Positions 1-11,381 of a stretch of 64,000 nucleotides of DNA are shown here, one piece after another. The DNA comes from Hericium rajendrae (Eukaryota; Basidiomycota; Agaricomycetes; Russulales; Hericiaceae): the NCBI GenBank assembly GCA_033439255.1, contig CM065879.1, positions 290,501 through 354,500 of the forward strand, in the 5' to 3' direction. Every line of letters starts with the position of its first letter. Within the stretch, counting starts at the first letter, position 1. The position numbers and the translations under genes are program-made. The notes under the pieces are model-generated. The model saw only the letters and a program-made list of their open reading frames with translations. It searched no databases and had not been told where the DNA came from.

Positions 1-982
1 CGCGTGAACGCGGGATATCGCGCACGTGTCCAGATGCGGGGCCTGCTTCTGGAGCATTGCACGCGTGTCCGAGAGGTGGGGCGCGCGGGCGTGGTATTGC
101 GCACGCATACGGGCTGTGCTGCGCGCGGGCACGACGTGGTGCACGTGCGGGGTGTTTTGTATGCGTGCGGGGTCGTGCGGGCATGCGGAGTGTGCGCCGC
201 GCGTTGATGCGTGCGCCGCGCGTCGATGCGTGCGCGGGGCACTGAGCGAGCTTGCGGGGCGTTGGCGCGTGCACGGGGCATTGCGCAGGCGGGTGGGGTG
301 TTGAACGTGTGTGGAGGGGGCATGGGGCGTCAGCGCGGGACGTTGCGCGGGCGGCTGGAGCGTCGCACGCGTGTCCGGGGCGTTGCGTGCATGTCCAAGC
401 GTGGCCCGCGCGGGCTGGTCGTGGCGCGCGAGCGTGGGCTGCTATGCCGTGTCCGGGACGTGAAGGGCGAGCGCAGGGCATATCACGCACGCGTGGGGCT
501 TGGGAGGTGCATGCGGGGCCACGGGGCACGCGTAGTGCTTCTTGGGCGCGAGCATGGGGCATTGTTCTCGTGGGCGGGGCGTTACGAGCGTGCGGGGCTT
601 TGGGCGAGCGTGCGGGACCGTTGGCAATGGGCACGGACGATGTTTGAGTCCCGTTGCCAGGGCAACGGGACTCGACGGTGCGCGCTTGCGCGGACGTGGA
701 GGGCACAGGCGATGACGTGGCCGCCGGTGCGGACACGTTGTTGACAACGCGCAGACGGCGTGCAATAGTGCGTGTGCGTGGCCCGTGCCCGTGCGCGCGA
801 ACGGGGAAGCCGGGGCTTGTGTGTCGTTGAGGTCGTGCGCGGGTGACGTGGGGTTTTGGGAGTCGCGCATGGGACGGGGAAGCTGCGCGCGGGTGAAAGT
901 GGTGGTGAGGGGCACGACAGGGCTGGTGGGAGCGAGGAAGAGGCCGAGGGAGCGCGAGCGGTCGAAGGAGAAAGAAAAAAAC
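1..982. repeat. GC-rich degenerate minisatellite-like block
   Basis: The block is very GC-rich, with strong G excess on the + strand. Short words such as GTGCGGGGC, GCGTGCGGGG, GGGGCATTGCG and GCGTGTCCGGGGCG recur in degenerate form, so frames on both strands stay open by composition and yield Arg/Ala/Gly/Cys-rich translations with no recognisable domain. I see no splice signals or conserved motif that would support a gene. It reads as decayed repetitive DNA that may flank the AT-rich stretch to its right. Confidence 0.5.
646..673. repeat. Perfect 13-bp inverted repeat
   Basis: GAGTCCCGTTGCC is followed by the 2-base spacer AG and then its exact reverse complement GGCAACGGGACTC. It lies inside the GC-rich repeat block and has no gene around it. 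Confidence 0.8.
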
Positions 983-1015
983 GAGAGTATCGCTCGAAAA
1001 ACGAGCGATACTCTC
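983..1015. repeat. Perfect 14-bp hairpin
   Basis: GAGAGTATCGCTCG, a 5-base A loop, and the exact reverse complement CGAGCGATACTCTC. It lies at the sharp change from GC-rich repeat to lower-GC sequence, so it may mark an element end. A transcription terminator role is not implied in a eukaryote. Confidence 0.8.
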
Positions 1016-1249
1016 TGGTTTAGGGCAAAAACAACAAAGATAAGTTGTTTTTACTTACCTGATAGCCCTCTGCTTACTACTGATCCTCCGCACCGAAGTT
1101 GACGAGCTCGGGGTGAAGGAGAGAATGAGGCGGCGAGGGAATGGAGAGGGGAGTGACGAGAGATGAAAGATGGAGTCGGAGAGGGACGAAATAAGTCGAC
1201 GCGCGTTGACGTTCGGTGCTTCAGCCACCGACCCAGCGAAGTCATGTTA

Positions 1250-2380
1250 ATCGAGCTTCAACAAGTCTAATAAAATCGTATAAATTCAGAGAAAAAGCGC
1301 ACAGTCAAAGATGATACATTAAATTCAAACATATGAGAAATCTGATGATCTACTGTACTATATCTCCCTGAGCCGCAACATCAACTTAATTAAGTCTGCC
1401 AGCCCAATCCCTGACGCGACGCTCGGCAACGCCCGGCAGCCGCGATTCCCGGCTTCTCCCGGGATTCGTTTATAAGGCTCGCGCGACGCGCCTTTCCTCT
1501 TGCTCTTAACCCCCACCATGTCCTGCCACGTCGACGCTTCGTCGTCGTCGGCTGCTCGCTCGTCGTCATTGCTTCGTCCGTCGTCGTCGTTTATTACTCG
1601 TTGCTATCTCTATTAAGGTAAGGTTTTATTCTTTAATCTCGTATGTCTTGTGCTAATGCCTTCATACTTATATCAGTACCTTTGTATACTTACTAGGTAA
1701 GGTTTGTTATGTCTTATACTGATGCGTTAGAATTGTCTAGTACATTTTCGCTTTTCTCTTAGTTTGGTAAGCTTTACTATGTTTTCTTTGGAGTGTCTTC
1801 TAATATTAATATATATTTGTTTTAGCTATTTTCGCTTTTTATAAGAATGGTAAGTCTTAGTGTTCTATCTCTTATCTTTACTAATGCTTATGTTGTCTTA
1901 GATTGTCCTTTATGTTTAGTATATTATGTAGTATAAAGTTGTAGTATACTATTATGTTGTAGTTAGTCAATGAAAATTTGTTGTCTTCTCTCTGATTTTG
2001 TGTGATCTTCGTGGATGATTTACATATATCAATATGTAGATATCTGTCTACTTTCACTAAGTCTAGTATAACTATAAATTCAAATCATAACATTATAATC
2101 TATTAAGAATATGTAGAATATTTAGCTTATTGTAATCATCAGAATATCTATAGTATTTGTAGTGAATATAATCTACATAGCTACCCTCATAGCTTCATAG
2201 CTATGTCTTGTAGCTCTGTAGCTATCATAGCTATCTCTTATAGCTCTATAGCTATCATAGCACTCTATAGCTATCCTAAGTAGCTCTATAGCACTCTATA
2301 GATGATCCCCTTCTATGGCCATCTATAGAATAGGTGGCATAGCTATGGCCCTATGACATTTATATAATCTATATAGAGCT
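1250..2380. other. AT-rich gene-free stretch
   Basis: No gene is supported. A TATA-like TTATAAGG near 1470 precedes a short open frame starting at ATG 1518 that encodes a Ser-rich peptide of about 33 residues and ends just before GGTAAGG. After it come several GGTAAG words and TTAG/CTAG acceptors up to about 1860, then plain AT-rich DNA. The short frame could be a 5' leader or an upstream ORF, but nothing downstream continues it. Confidence 0.4.
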
Positions 2381-2392
2381 CTATAGCCATGT
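2170..2392. repeat. TAGCTCTATAGCTATC imperfect tandem repeat
   Basis: Words TAGCTCTATAGCTATC, TAGCACTCTATAGC and CATAGCTATG recur in close succession. Many are self-complementary (TATAGAGCTCTATA). The array ends just left of the first gene of the transposon cluster, which fits a subterminal repeat of that element, but I could not define terminal inverted repeats or a target duplication. Confidence 0.55.
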
Positions 2393-3094
2393 GGATTTTC
2401 TCAGATGTCCCAAGATGTGACCGCATTTGTGTGGCGAACGACTTGGTGTACTCGCCAGCATGCTTAGATGCTTGTCTGCATAGAGACGACATGAGGACAG
2501 ATACTGGACATACAGCAACAGTACGGACCTGGCCTGCACATCAGGAGGAGCCTCCGTCTTTGTCCACAATGCAGCATACTCCTCATATTGGGTCATCTTG
2601 TCCGGAGTAAGGTTGTTCATCACCTGACTCACTGCCCGGGAGTAGATCACAATGTGGGCTTTGCTTCCAGGCTGCGCACCACCAGATAGTACTTTGGCAT
2701 GCTCCATGATGGCATCGCGTTCTATGTGCTGGACTACGGCCTTGAGTGTCCATGTTCGGACATACTTAAATGAGTCCGCCTTCCGAAGCCGGTGCCTGCC
2801 ATGTTTTAGCAGCCACTCGTGTATCAACTATATAGCGAAAGTGAGTTAGCAGCGACAGCTCATCAACAGATGCAGGCATACCCGCTGGACCCTGGTCAAC
2901 TCAAGACCCCTGTATGAAAAACGGCCAAAGAATTGACCACCAGGTGCCTTGAGGTCCGTAATGATACAACGTCGTCCAGCCTTCCCGGTCTCCTTAAAGG
3001 CCTTCAACTATGTTTTGAGAAAGTCAATCTCGTCCTCCGACAGATCAGTCTTGACAGACTTGGACTTTTTCTGTGGAAGGGGACCTCTCGGCAT
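2381..3094 (-). pseudogene. KDZ-element companion gene, probably broken by a stop
   Basis: The reading starts at an ATG at 3094 (protein start MPRGPLPQKKSKS), runs through DLSEDEIDFLKT and then meets TAG at 3008-3010. The same frame continues immediately as LKAFKETGKAGRR. Further on, an intron with GTATGCC donor and CTAAC...TATAG acceptor (about 2829-2882) joins LTRVQR to LIHEWLLKHGRH, and the frame remains open to 2381 with a stretch like MTQYEEYAALWTKTEAPPDV. I recall this style of protein (short basic start, FL...LPxxxxA, then EY...W...PPxVQ) from basidiomycete KDZ-rich regions, but I cannot assign a function. It is divergent from the TET/JBP gene, with only about 170 bp between the two starts. 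The TAG could be a real nonsense mutation or an unrecognised tiny intron. The C-terminal end is uncertain. Confidence 0.55.
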
Positions 3095-3265
3095 TAAATT
3101 GAAAGTAGGAGGGGCGAACTGAGGGAAGGGGCGGAAGAAGGCAAACTGATCAGCAAATGGATTATAGTGCAGCGGAACGACATGGACTGACTTTTTTTTG
3201 TTTTTCATGTACGTCCTCAGACATACGGTCTTCAAAGGTAACCAATATGATCCGATCTTTGTCCA
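3095..3265. promoter_or_regulatory. Short bidirectional promoter region
   Basis: Only about 170 bp separate the ATG at 3094 (minus) and the ATG at 3266 (plus), so both genes should share one promoter. The stretch includes an A-rich tract (minus strand AAAACAAAAAAAAGTC). No clear TATA box is seen. In the forward frame the first upstream stop before 3266 is TGA at 3248-3250. Confidence 0.4.
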
Positions 3266-4864
3266 ATGCTGTACAGGCCGAATGAGGAATCCATCACCGG
3301 CAATCTCCTGCCGAAGCACATGTGGATAGCCGAATGCTTGGTGACAAACCTCTGCCACATCAAAGACCGCGACCAACCAGCCTTACTTTCCGCGCTGATC
3401 CTCATTTCCGCTCATTCCCCAAGTGAGATGTCCGAAGTCGAAGCAATCTCAATCTATCTGAAACACATGTTTCATTGCTATTTGGCTAACCACCAGAAGG
3501 TCGACTTTGCCAATCCTGCCCCGATCCCATACTGGATGCTGTCATCCAGCCTGCGCTGCGAGCTGGATTATATTGCCTGGGAGTTGGTTGCTGCTTTTCT
3601 AAACCGTAGTATGTGTATCAATTTGAAAATGAGATGATTGAAAACTGATGTAACTTCAGTCCGGATGACTTGGGATGCACAGCATTACACCAGCCGCATT
3701 CCGAAGAAATACACCGGACTCAACTCACCGACAGAAGCATCCCTACACCGGCGTTACCCGGGCCTAACCTGGGGTACCAACAATACCTCATGGCCTCTGA
3801 TTGATGTCCCAATGACGGTCTCGGATACACACACCAATCACCTGGTGTGGTACCTACCAGGTGTGCTGTCCCTGGAACGACAGGTGGCAACTCGCATTTG
3901 ACATCACCCGTCATTGTGTTGATCAATTGCTTGTGCAGGCCATCATGTTCAATGCTGCAAAGATCCTCGAGCCCCTCTTCCAAAGGAGCTGGACTGAAAT
4001 TTACAGAAAGAATGGGCCGACGAATCCAGGACCAGCAGGATCGGGCATTGTCAAGTCCGCGAAGCAAGCAGCAGGCTCGAGGTCCAAGGGAACGAGGTCC
4101 GAAGCCATGAAGTCTCTGACTCGTCATGCTCAAAACCTTTATCATAATCCGGTAGTCTGCACCTTGCATCCTGGCTTTGTAGATTTGTCCCCAGCATGGT
4201 TTGCACTCGGCCATGAGGTATGAGACCCTTCCTTCTATCGTCGATGTAGAATTCAGTGTGTACCTGGATTTCGCTGTAGGACACTCACTTTCCCCTCTAC
4301 ATGTCTGTCTCCCTCAAGACCCAGCGGGCAAAAGAATGGCTGCTAGCATTCCAGGAATCAGGCGCGATCATGAGTGCAATTCTTGGGGTCATATACCCAG
4401 AATTACACGAGGCTGGCATATGCACGTTGGAACGGCTCAGAGATATGCCGGAGTTTCGTGAAGTGATGTGCCACTGGACATCTGCATTTAGTGGTGTCTC
4501 GATCATCTCTAACTGGGCCACCATGCCGCATAGAGATATGGGAGGTCGCGCCGAATGGCCAGATCTCCTGGCGACGATCGGCACATATCCTGATGCAGAA
4601 CTGCACCTCCAGAATCTCAACCTGAGGTTTGCATACAGGTCCGGGACACTAGCTGCGGTCTGCTCAAAAATGGTAATCCATGCAGTCCCAGAATGTGAAC
4701 CGGACAGGGTGTGTTATGCATTTTGGATGAGAGATGCAGTGCACGAGCGCATGATCGTCAAAGCACCGGACTGGTGCAATGACAGTCAGTTCAACATCCC
4801 ATCCAAACCCGACGTAACGGACGAGTCATCGCAGACTCACGCATCATTACCTTTTTCATTGTAA
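3266..4864 (+). CDS. TET/JBP-type 2-oxoglutarate/Fe(II) dioxygenase (KDZ transposon cargo)
   Basis: This is a putative DNA 5-methylcytosine dioxygenase acting in the nucleus. Four exons join cleanly: 3266-3608, 3660-3883, 3939-4217 and 4280-4864, giving about 476 residues. The middle exons carry WYLPGVLSLERQ followed after the splice by AIMFNAAKILEPLFQRSW, typical of the region before the catalytic core in fungal members. The C-terminal half holds NWATMPHRDMGGR (HxD iron ligands near H366/D368), then MVIHAVPE (distal His near 417), then DRVCYAFWMR with the Arg expected to hold 2-oxoglutarate. I see no in-frame stop. The gene is head-to-head with a minus-strand companion and directly upstream of the KDZ transposase on the same strand, the arrangement known from mushroom genomes, where TET/JBP genes ride on KDZ elements. 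The second intron starts GTGGCA, a weak donor, but the join preserves frame. The N-terminus could extend through an unseen exon. The family call is confident; substrate and activity are inferred. Confidence 0.85.
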
Positions 4865-5020
4865 TAGCATATTCTTATCCCCGATGCTGTGAGATTCCTT
4901 GTGTCCCCACAATCCCCTTCCTCTGCTGTTCCTCCGTCTGCAGTTCTTCAGTACCATTTTCTTCAGTTGCTGGCCTGACTTTGCTCCCCCTTCCCAATAT
5001 CCTCTTTACCGCTTTAATAG

Positions 5021-8000
5021 ATGCCACCCAGAGTGAAGAAAGGCCGTGGCATATGGATCGTCATGCAAGAAGAACTTGAGACTGGGCGTGGAACACGGAA
5101 AGTCAGTCGGCCAGCGGCTCAACCCAAGCAAACCAAGGAGGCCGATGATGCCTCATCAGACCGGAATGGAAGCGGAAAGTGTGCCCGTGCTGACAGAAAG
5201 GGTGATTCGTCACGGACTACCCGCCAAGGATCTACAGCCAAGGCCGATGGAGCTGCACACGTCTCCCCAGAAGCTCCGGTCATGACCGAGCAAGACTGGG
5301 AGCTGTATCATGCCCAGTCACTTAAACCGCGGAAACCCCGTGTACGTCTCCAGCTTTGGAATTCATTTCTGTCCTAATATCATTCATGTAGACAGACCGA
5401 ACATGGCTGACCGAATGGACAGACACCGAAGATGACTACATTCACACGATTCTCCAGGGTGAGGCCCGAGAGGACACATGCGCCACAGTGCAATGCAAAC
5501 GGAAACCCGAATGGCGGTGCAAGGACTGCTTCTCCAGTCCGCAATTCTGCGCAAAGTGTTGTAAAAGGTGCCACAGTCATTTGCCATTCCACCGTGTTCA
5601 AAAATGGACCGGTACGCATTATGAGCCGGCTTGGCTCAGTGAACTCGGCGTTCTCATATATCTGGGACATGCTGGCTCACGCTGTCCGTCTATTGCTGGG
5701 AATGGCCATGATTCAGATAGCGCAGAATCCAGGACGACTGTTTCTTCCGGGATGACTCCTCGACCATCCAGCCATTCTATTCAAGACCTGAACCATTCAT
5801 TCACAGCATTCCGTTCACCATCAAGTTCTTCCTCCCGAGGCCCTTCACCCCCTGCCACGAATGACATCCTATCAGGTTCAGAGGATGGGTACTCAGAGAT
5901 CGGTAATTCAGAAGTTGTGTCACGGGCTGCTACGACTTGTCCGCCGTCTCCAAGTGAATCGACTACCACCAGCAACACCAGCAGGTCACATATCCGGTCA
6001 GTCTTAGAGACCGTCCATGTTGGTAGAGGCCACCGGAAGGAGAAAGAAGGGACCATTTCTACTGTGACTTCCCAGGAACCCCACATTGATGACTCTGACA
6101 CTGATACTCCAGCCACATCCATGCATTTACTCCCCAATCGTCGCATCACTAGTACTCATGGAGACACAGGGGATATTGGACGATCAGCCGGGCTGGTGTC
6201 CGATGTACTTTCAGAATCTGAGGCTGAGTCACTACCAGCTGCCTCCAAATCCATGCGCGGCCGCCTCATCACACGACCTCATCACAGCCGACAACCATCC
6301 CCATCACCACCCACACCCTTATCATCAACCCGAAGGATGACTACACGCTCACATAATGGAGCTCAGTCCAACGACGACCACCGAGGACCGGGGCCCAATT
6401 GTAGGACACCAAGTCCGGTGCCTACCATCCACTTTGACGAGTTCCAACGTGCTTCTGCCTACATGGCGAAGACTGAACAGGAAGCCATAGAATGTGGTGT
6501 CTTCCAGAAGGACCGGCCATGTACGCTAGCTGCGAGCCTCCTTGATGACGATGATTATGTCCATGAGGATGATGGAGACACCGATTGGGAGCATGTCAAC
6601 GAGGAAGATACCTTGGCGGAGGCTGAATGTCAGGCCCGGAGTCAGAGGCTCCATGCTAGCGAAGATACACCGGATCATATCCTGACCATTGTTGATCGGT
6701 CCGGAGTGCACGAATTAGGAGTGGTGAACTGCTATTGCTCTACTGATGAACCACTGCACCGTCAACTCCTTCGGAGCAATCTATTTCCAGCATCATTCCG
6801 TCGGCCCCAGACTGCGTTCACATTCCAGGTGTTAGAAGACTGTCGTTTGGACAATCTTGAATGCAAAACCTCATTTTTCCAGTTCTTCGGAAAGCTCCGT
6901 CGACTAACCAACCCTGCCTTTCCGGATTCGGTTCCTGTTGCATTGCATGCCTTAACAGTTCTCTCATTGGCACTAACACATTCTCATAGGACCATTATCG
7001 GGAACTTATGCGGTCTCTGTGGGTATGGAGGCACCTGCAGTATATGCGATGGCATGGTTTCGGTCATCGCACTGACATGCCAGGAAATGGAGACTTGGCA
7101 TTATTCTGTCCCACATGTCCTCAACCAGGAGAAAACATGCTGCCTGAAGACCGACTGTGAGTCCATTATTTCCCATCCAGTTCTCTTCATTGACTGCTGG
7201 TTTTCAGTGACCTCGATGCACGTATACAAATGCAGGATGGCAACTTTACTGCCCAGCTGGAGAAGATGAGAAGACCGGACAACGATTTCGCTTTGAGCGA
7301 TGGCACCGGGTTCATGGTCGAGAGCAAAAGATACCATCAACATCTCCGCAGCAATCGGGAGGTCAGGCAAGAGGTGCAACTAAGTAGCATATTGCATTAT
7401 GTGGTCGGTAACCGTTTTGCCTGCAACAGTGATCCACATGCAATGACCACCGCGCGGTGAATCAAGCCAATGCCCGGAAGAGTAATTTATACTCATCCGG
7501 TTTGGGGTCCGCTGCCTGCATGCATGGGGCATTTATACCACACACGACAGTGGACTTTCAAAAGGGTGAACGGTAGGTGTATCTCTCTGTCAGTCCACAA
7601 AGATAATGTTGTGCTGACAGATAGTCTGCAGTCAAGTCAATATGGATTACTCCGTCTGCCAAGGGTTGGGGTACAAGTCGCAAGGTCTGACTACAGCGAG
7701 ACTCTTGTATGACATCGCTTGCCAGTGGTTTGTCAATTTCTACTCACGTGTGGACCGGAGCGAATTTTTGGAACTACCTCCGGACATGGAAATTATATCC
7801 GGTATTGGTCTTTTCCACATCCACGGTCACCGGCAAGAATGCCTCGCTCGGTTTTCACCAACGTTCATTCCGGGCGCACGCCAGGTGGATGGGGAGATAT
7901 TGGAGACATTGTGGGCTCCTTTGAACGAGATCTCACGAAGTACGAGAGGGATGTCTATCTCTCACAGGAGGGAGATTTTGGATGATCACATGAATGACTC

Positions 8001-9533
8001 AAATTGGAAGAAGCTTGTACACAGCGGTATGCATGTTTCGATCATTGTATGAGCTCCCTGACCAGTACTGAAAGTCGGGAGCAGTGAAGTCATTGTGCAA
8101 GAAGTGGAAGAAGTCAGCAACAGGTCTCGAGATTGCTGAGACAGCATTCGCAGATTTTGATCACACAGTGCCTGACGACGTCCATGATGGATGGAAGAAG
8201 ATAGAAGAGACTGCACAGAAGAACCGCTTACGGGATATAAAAGCAATGGACGTATATGATCTGCAGATCGACGGACATATGCTCCCAGCCATCCTCAGCC
8301 TGGAGAACAATTGCTAATGTCATAGACAGTACCAGGAAAAGCAGAAATGGAAAACCGACTTGTGGCTGCAGTGGAGTCTGACAGGCTTCGTGGTTGCGCT
8401 GCATGGATTCACTCGGGACTCAAGATAGAAGAGGCTCAGTGCGTTGTCCGATTTACCATTCCTTTATTCTGACGGAGCCAATGGTCATGCTAGGCTACAG
8501 CTGGCAGCATACGTCCGAAGCGTTGGTAAAACTGCTACATTAAACCAGCAGAACACCATCGCAGAACGACGACGACGGCTGCAGACCCAAATTGATCAGT
8601 TTGAACGGCGGAGTCTGCCTTACATGTCCAAAGGCGAGGATTGGATCCCCGGATTCACTATCGGACGGATGATCGATGACGGTGCCGAATACGATGAACT
8701 ATGGGAGGACGTCCGCACTGAATATTCGAGACCTCTCATCGACGACGATGCAGCAATTCCGCCAGAGCGCATTGCCCTTCCATTGCCCTTCACTGTGGGA
8801 AAGGCACTGGTCACTACTCATGGACTTCACGGCGTGTTGGAACAGGAAATTGACCTTCGGATCGGGCAAATGAACGATGTGCTTAGTCAGCTCCGTATAG
8901 CTCTCAGCGAGAAGGCATTCCAGTTTCGGACGAAGGTGCGGGCGGCCCGCAGATCACAACGAAAGCGGACAAGGGCTTGGGCAGATATTGAGACTATGGA
9001 CAAGGTTGTCCAACAGCAGTGCCGTGTCTACAACCGAGCACGATGTGCTCTAAACAGCCTTGGGCTTGCAGATTCTGACACATTGAAGACTTATAAGGTC
9101 TTGCACCGGTCGGACTTACGGGCGCAGACATTTGTCATTGACTCAAGCATGCGGGGATCTCGTAATGAACCTCTTTCATGGTTCTGGAGACTGGGACGGA
9201 AAGGCGAGAATGACAGTAAATGGACAATGGAATGTGGGTCCGGTCTGCTGCATTCAACATGATCCCTGTCACTGATGGAGAATTGTAGTTTATCGTGTTC
9301 ACTGGCTACGGTCTCGGGCCCAGATGAAGCAATGGCGTGCGGAGCGGGAAGCCCTTCCAAGGGAGATGGCACGAACGATCAATTACTTCACCAAGAGGGC
9401 AGAACGGTGGGGAAAATGGAAGGCCAACAACACAGATCCAGGGCACCAAAGCTATGCCTCCAGACAGATGGCACTCTGGATTAGCATGGCCAATCAGGCA
9501 GAGAGTGCATTTGCAGAGGCATTGGCACAATAG
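5021..9533 (+). CDS. KDZ (Kyakuja-Dileera-Zisupton) transposase with CxC2 zinc-binding cluster
   Basis: This is a large DNA transposase of about 1330 residues in ten exons: 5021-5341, 5392-6930, 6990-7156, 7208-7373, 7430-7572, 7632-8016, 8075-8251, 8326-8438, 8494-9233 and 9289-9533. Domains in order: a basic N-terminus; a CxC2 cluster near residues 137-168 (CATVQC, WRCKDC, FCAKCCKRCH) followed by a W-rich tail; a long Ser/Pro-rich acidic linker (about 180-480); then the catalytic region. Its hallmarks are CPTCPQPGEN, DGNFTAQLEKM, LSDGTGFM, STCNDHRAVNQAN, VDFQKGERQVNMDYS, YDIACQW (catalytic Asp near 806), GIGLFHIHGHRQEC and DGEILETLWAPLNE (catalytic Glu near 870). The C-terminal part is Arg/Lys-rich and helical. 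All joins keep frame, but exon 5 opens with TGA (7430-7432) where family members usually have a sense codon before STCN. That suggests one disabling mutation unless splicing differs there. Promoter and ends of the element are not defined. Confidence 0.85.
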
Positions 9534-9817
9534 TACTTCAACAATGTTCATGCCTTTTTGATTTGTGGTATCAAACCCGGAGACGAAGAATGTGCATTAA
9601 AAACATCACAAAAGAATGACTGTACAAGTAATATTATTCTCAGGCAGATGGCTGGACCAAAAATGGAGCACGCCTCACGGAAGGTCGGATTGAATCAGGA
9701 ACAACACAGTATCTCAAGCCAGTCCCGGTCCTACTGTGTGTACGTTTAGTTGCAGCATGACTTCCCTTTTTGCTGTCCTTGGGTACATCTCACTGCAGTT
9801 GCTGGTGCGCCTCCCCT

Positions 9818-11381
9818 CTACAAACCGTCACACAAATTCCAGGTCTGCTGAACTCGCCCGAGACATCTCCGCAAGTAGTGCTTGCAGATCAACCTCTGAC
9901 GGGGTTTGGCGGCCTGAATGCGCCCTTGTGTGGGTTCTTTCAGGATCTCTACAAGCAATGTTAGAAGGAAGGGGAATGATATGTACACACATACCGACAA
10001 TGACCTTGTTAGCCGCAGGCTTCCTGGGACGGGATGGGCCGGCAATGCTCGAGGAGCGGGAGGCAGCCGGATGCTGTGATTTGGATATGGATCCTGAATG
10101 CCTCCCCCGGTGTTGTGCTGCATTCCGGGCCCTACGATTCTGAGGTGTGTTGTGGCTGCAACGCTCCCGACGGATGTCACAACCGATACAGATATTTGGA
10201 TGGCCCTCTTGGGTGGCACAGCAGTCACCGTGTTTCACGCAGCCATTGCATCGAAATGGCTATCCAGAACTCAACTGTCAGGAGGGGGGATCATCGGACA
10301 AGGAGATCCACCCACAAAAGGAATCTCGGTTAGGTACGGGTTGTACCAAGATTTCTTACTGGGCTGGCGCCGCCGATTATACAGGCCAAATTTGGGCGGC
10401 GGAGACGGTTTTCGGAGTACTTCGCGTGGCCGAAGACCAGACCGCTGCATTGAACGACCCACCGCGACCGCCCTAGATGCGAATGTCGATGCAGATTGTG
10501 ATGCGGGAACAACATCGGGATGCAGAACCTGACTTTCCGTGGAACTGGCCAATGAATGATAGGGCAGCTTGTGAACCATGCGTGACCGAGGAGGGCCAAT
10601 CTTGGCACCGGGGGGGAGGCCTGACTGGCTTTCCTCGGTTTCCTCGCTCTCTTCGCCTGAACAAGCACATCGTCAGTAGACTGATTATATGGGGAAACTG
10701 TAAGGGATACATGCGGGCAGGGAGCATACCCAGGTCGGACAATGACTGCATTGCTGGAGCGTCACAGGCTGGTCTAGTGGGGGGAGTCATTCCCTGATTT
10801 GTCTCATCCCCATTGCTGCACCACGAATTGACAAACCAATCGACGAGGGAGTCCGGAGTCGAATAGCGGACGGCATCCTGTGCAGGGACAAGTAATTCCG
10901 CTATCAGGGACAATGTCAGGCTACATCCTTGCAGATTACAATAGCGAGCTTACGGTTCTCCCACCAGCGCAGGCCCAAATCCATATTTTGCACCTTGACG
11001 TTCAAATTGCGATCCTGAGGATCAAGAAAGCTTGCGAGCTGGCGTAGATCGAATAAGCCCTCTGGGTCCGTCTGGCTCTGCAAGAAGTTGAGGTAGCGGG
11101 CTGTGTGGCGCATATACCCGGGGGTCAGCATCATCATTTCCCTGACACCTGCCTCCATGGCCGACTCCCTGATCCTCTTTGCTGAGACCTGAACATAGTT
11201 TAGCAACGTGGAGACCAGTGAATTGAAAAGAGCATACCATTTCTTTTGTGAATTCTGTCTGCCAGGCACGCCGTGCATGCTCTGACAACTGAACAGGTGC
11301 TCTGCTAGCAGCATGAAGTGCGAGCCCAACACGCACCGACAAGATCAAGTAGCTGGCATTCAGAACGTTGACACTGTCCAT
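9818..11381 (-). CDS. Transposon-associated protein with C-terminal Cys cluster (Z family, copy 1)
   Basis: I do not recognise a named family. The model begins at ATG 11381 (MDSVNVLNASYLIL) with exons 11238-11381, 10925-11188, 10730-10877, 10316-10656, about 9994-10259 and a last exon ending at 9818 or 9828, giving roughly 400 residues. The N-terminal half ends in LGLRWWENRKLAIVICKD. The middle is Pro/Arg-rich and disordered (GLRPREVLRKPSPPPKFGLY). The C-terminal part has a compact cluster FRCNGCVKHGDCC, then ICIGCDIRRERC, eight cysteines in C-x2-C-x5-CC and C-x2-C-x6-C spacing, which should bind zinc and perhaps DNA. The last intron can be read with two acceptors, giving different C-termini. 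One reading ends ALLAEMSRASSADLEFV, which looks the more natural. It is divergent from the coiled-coil gene at 11870. A second, decayed copy lies at 19404-20439. Confidence 0.6.

Noticed and set aside
4-915. Long open frames on both strands at the left end
   Set aside because: They arise from extreme GC composition and repeated words. The translations have no domain and no splice signals.
3720-4284. Minus-strand open frames inside the TET/JBP gene
   Set aside because: They are mirror frames of the coding exons, and the + strand shows conserved catalytic motifs.
8016-8026. Donor GTATGC at 8027 for the KDZ exon
   Set aside because: It gives the wrong frame into the next exon. GTACAC at 8017 keeps frame.
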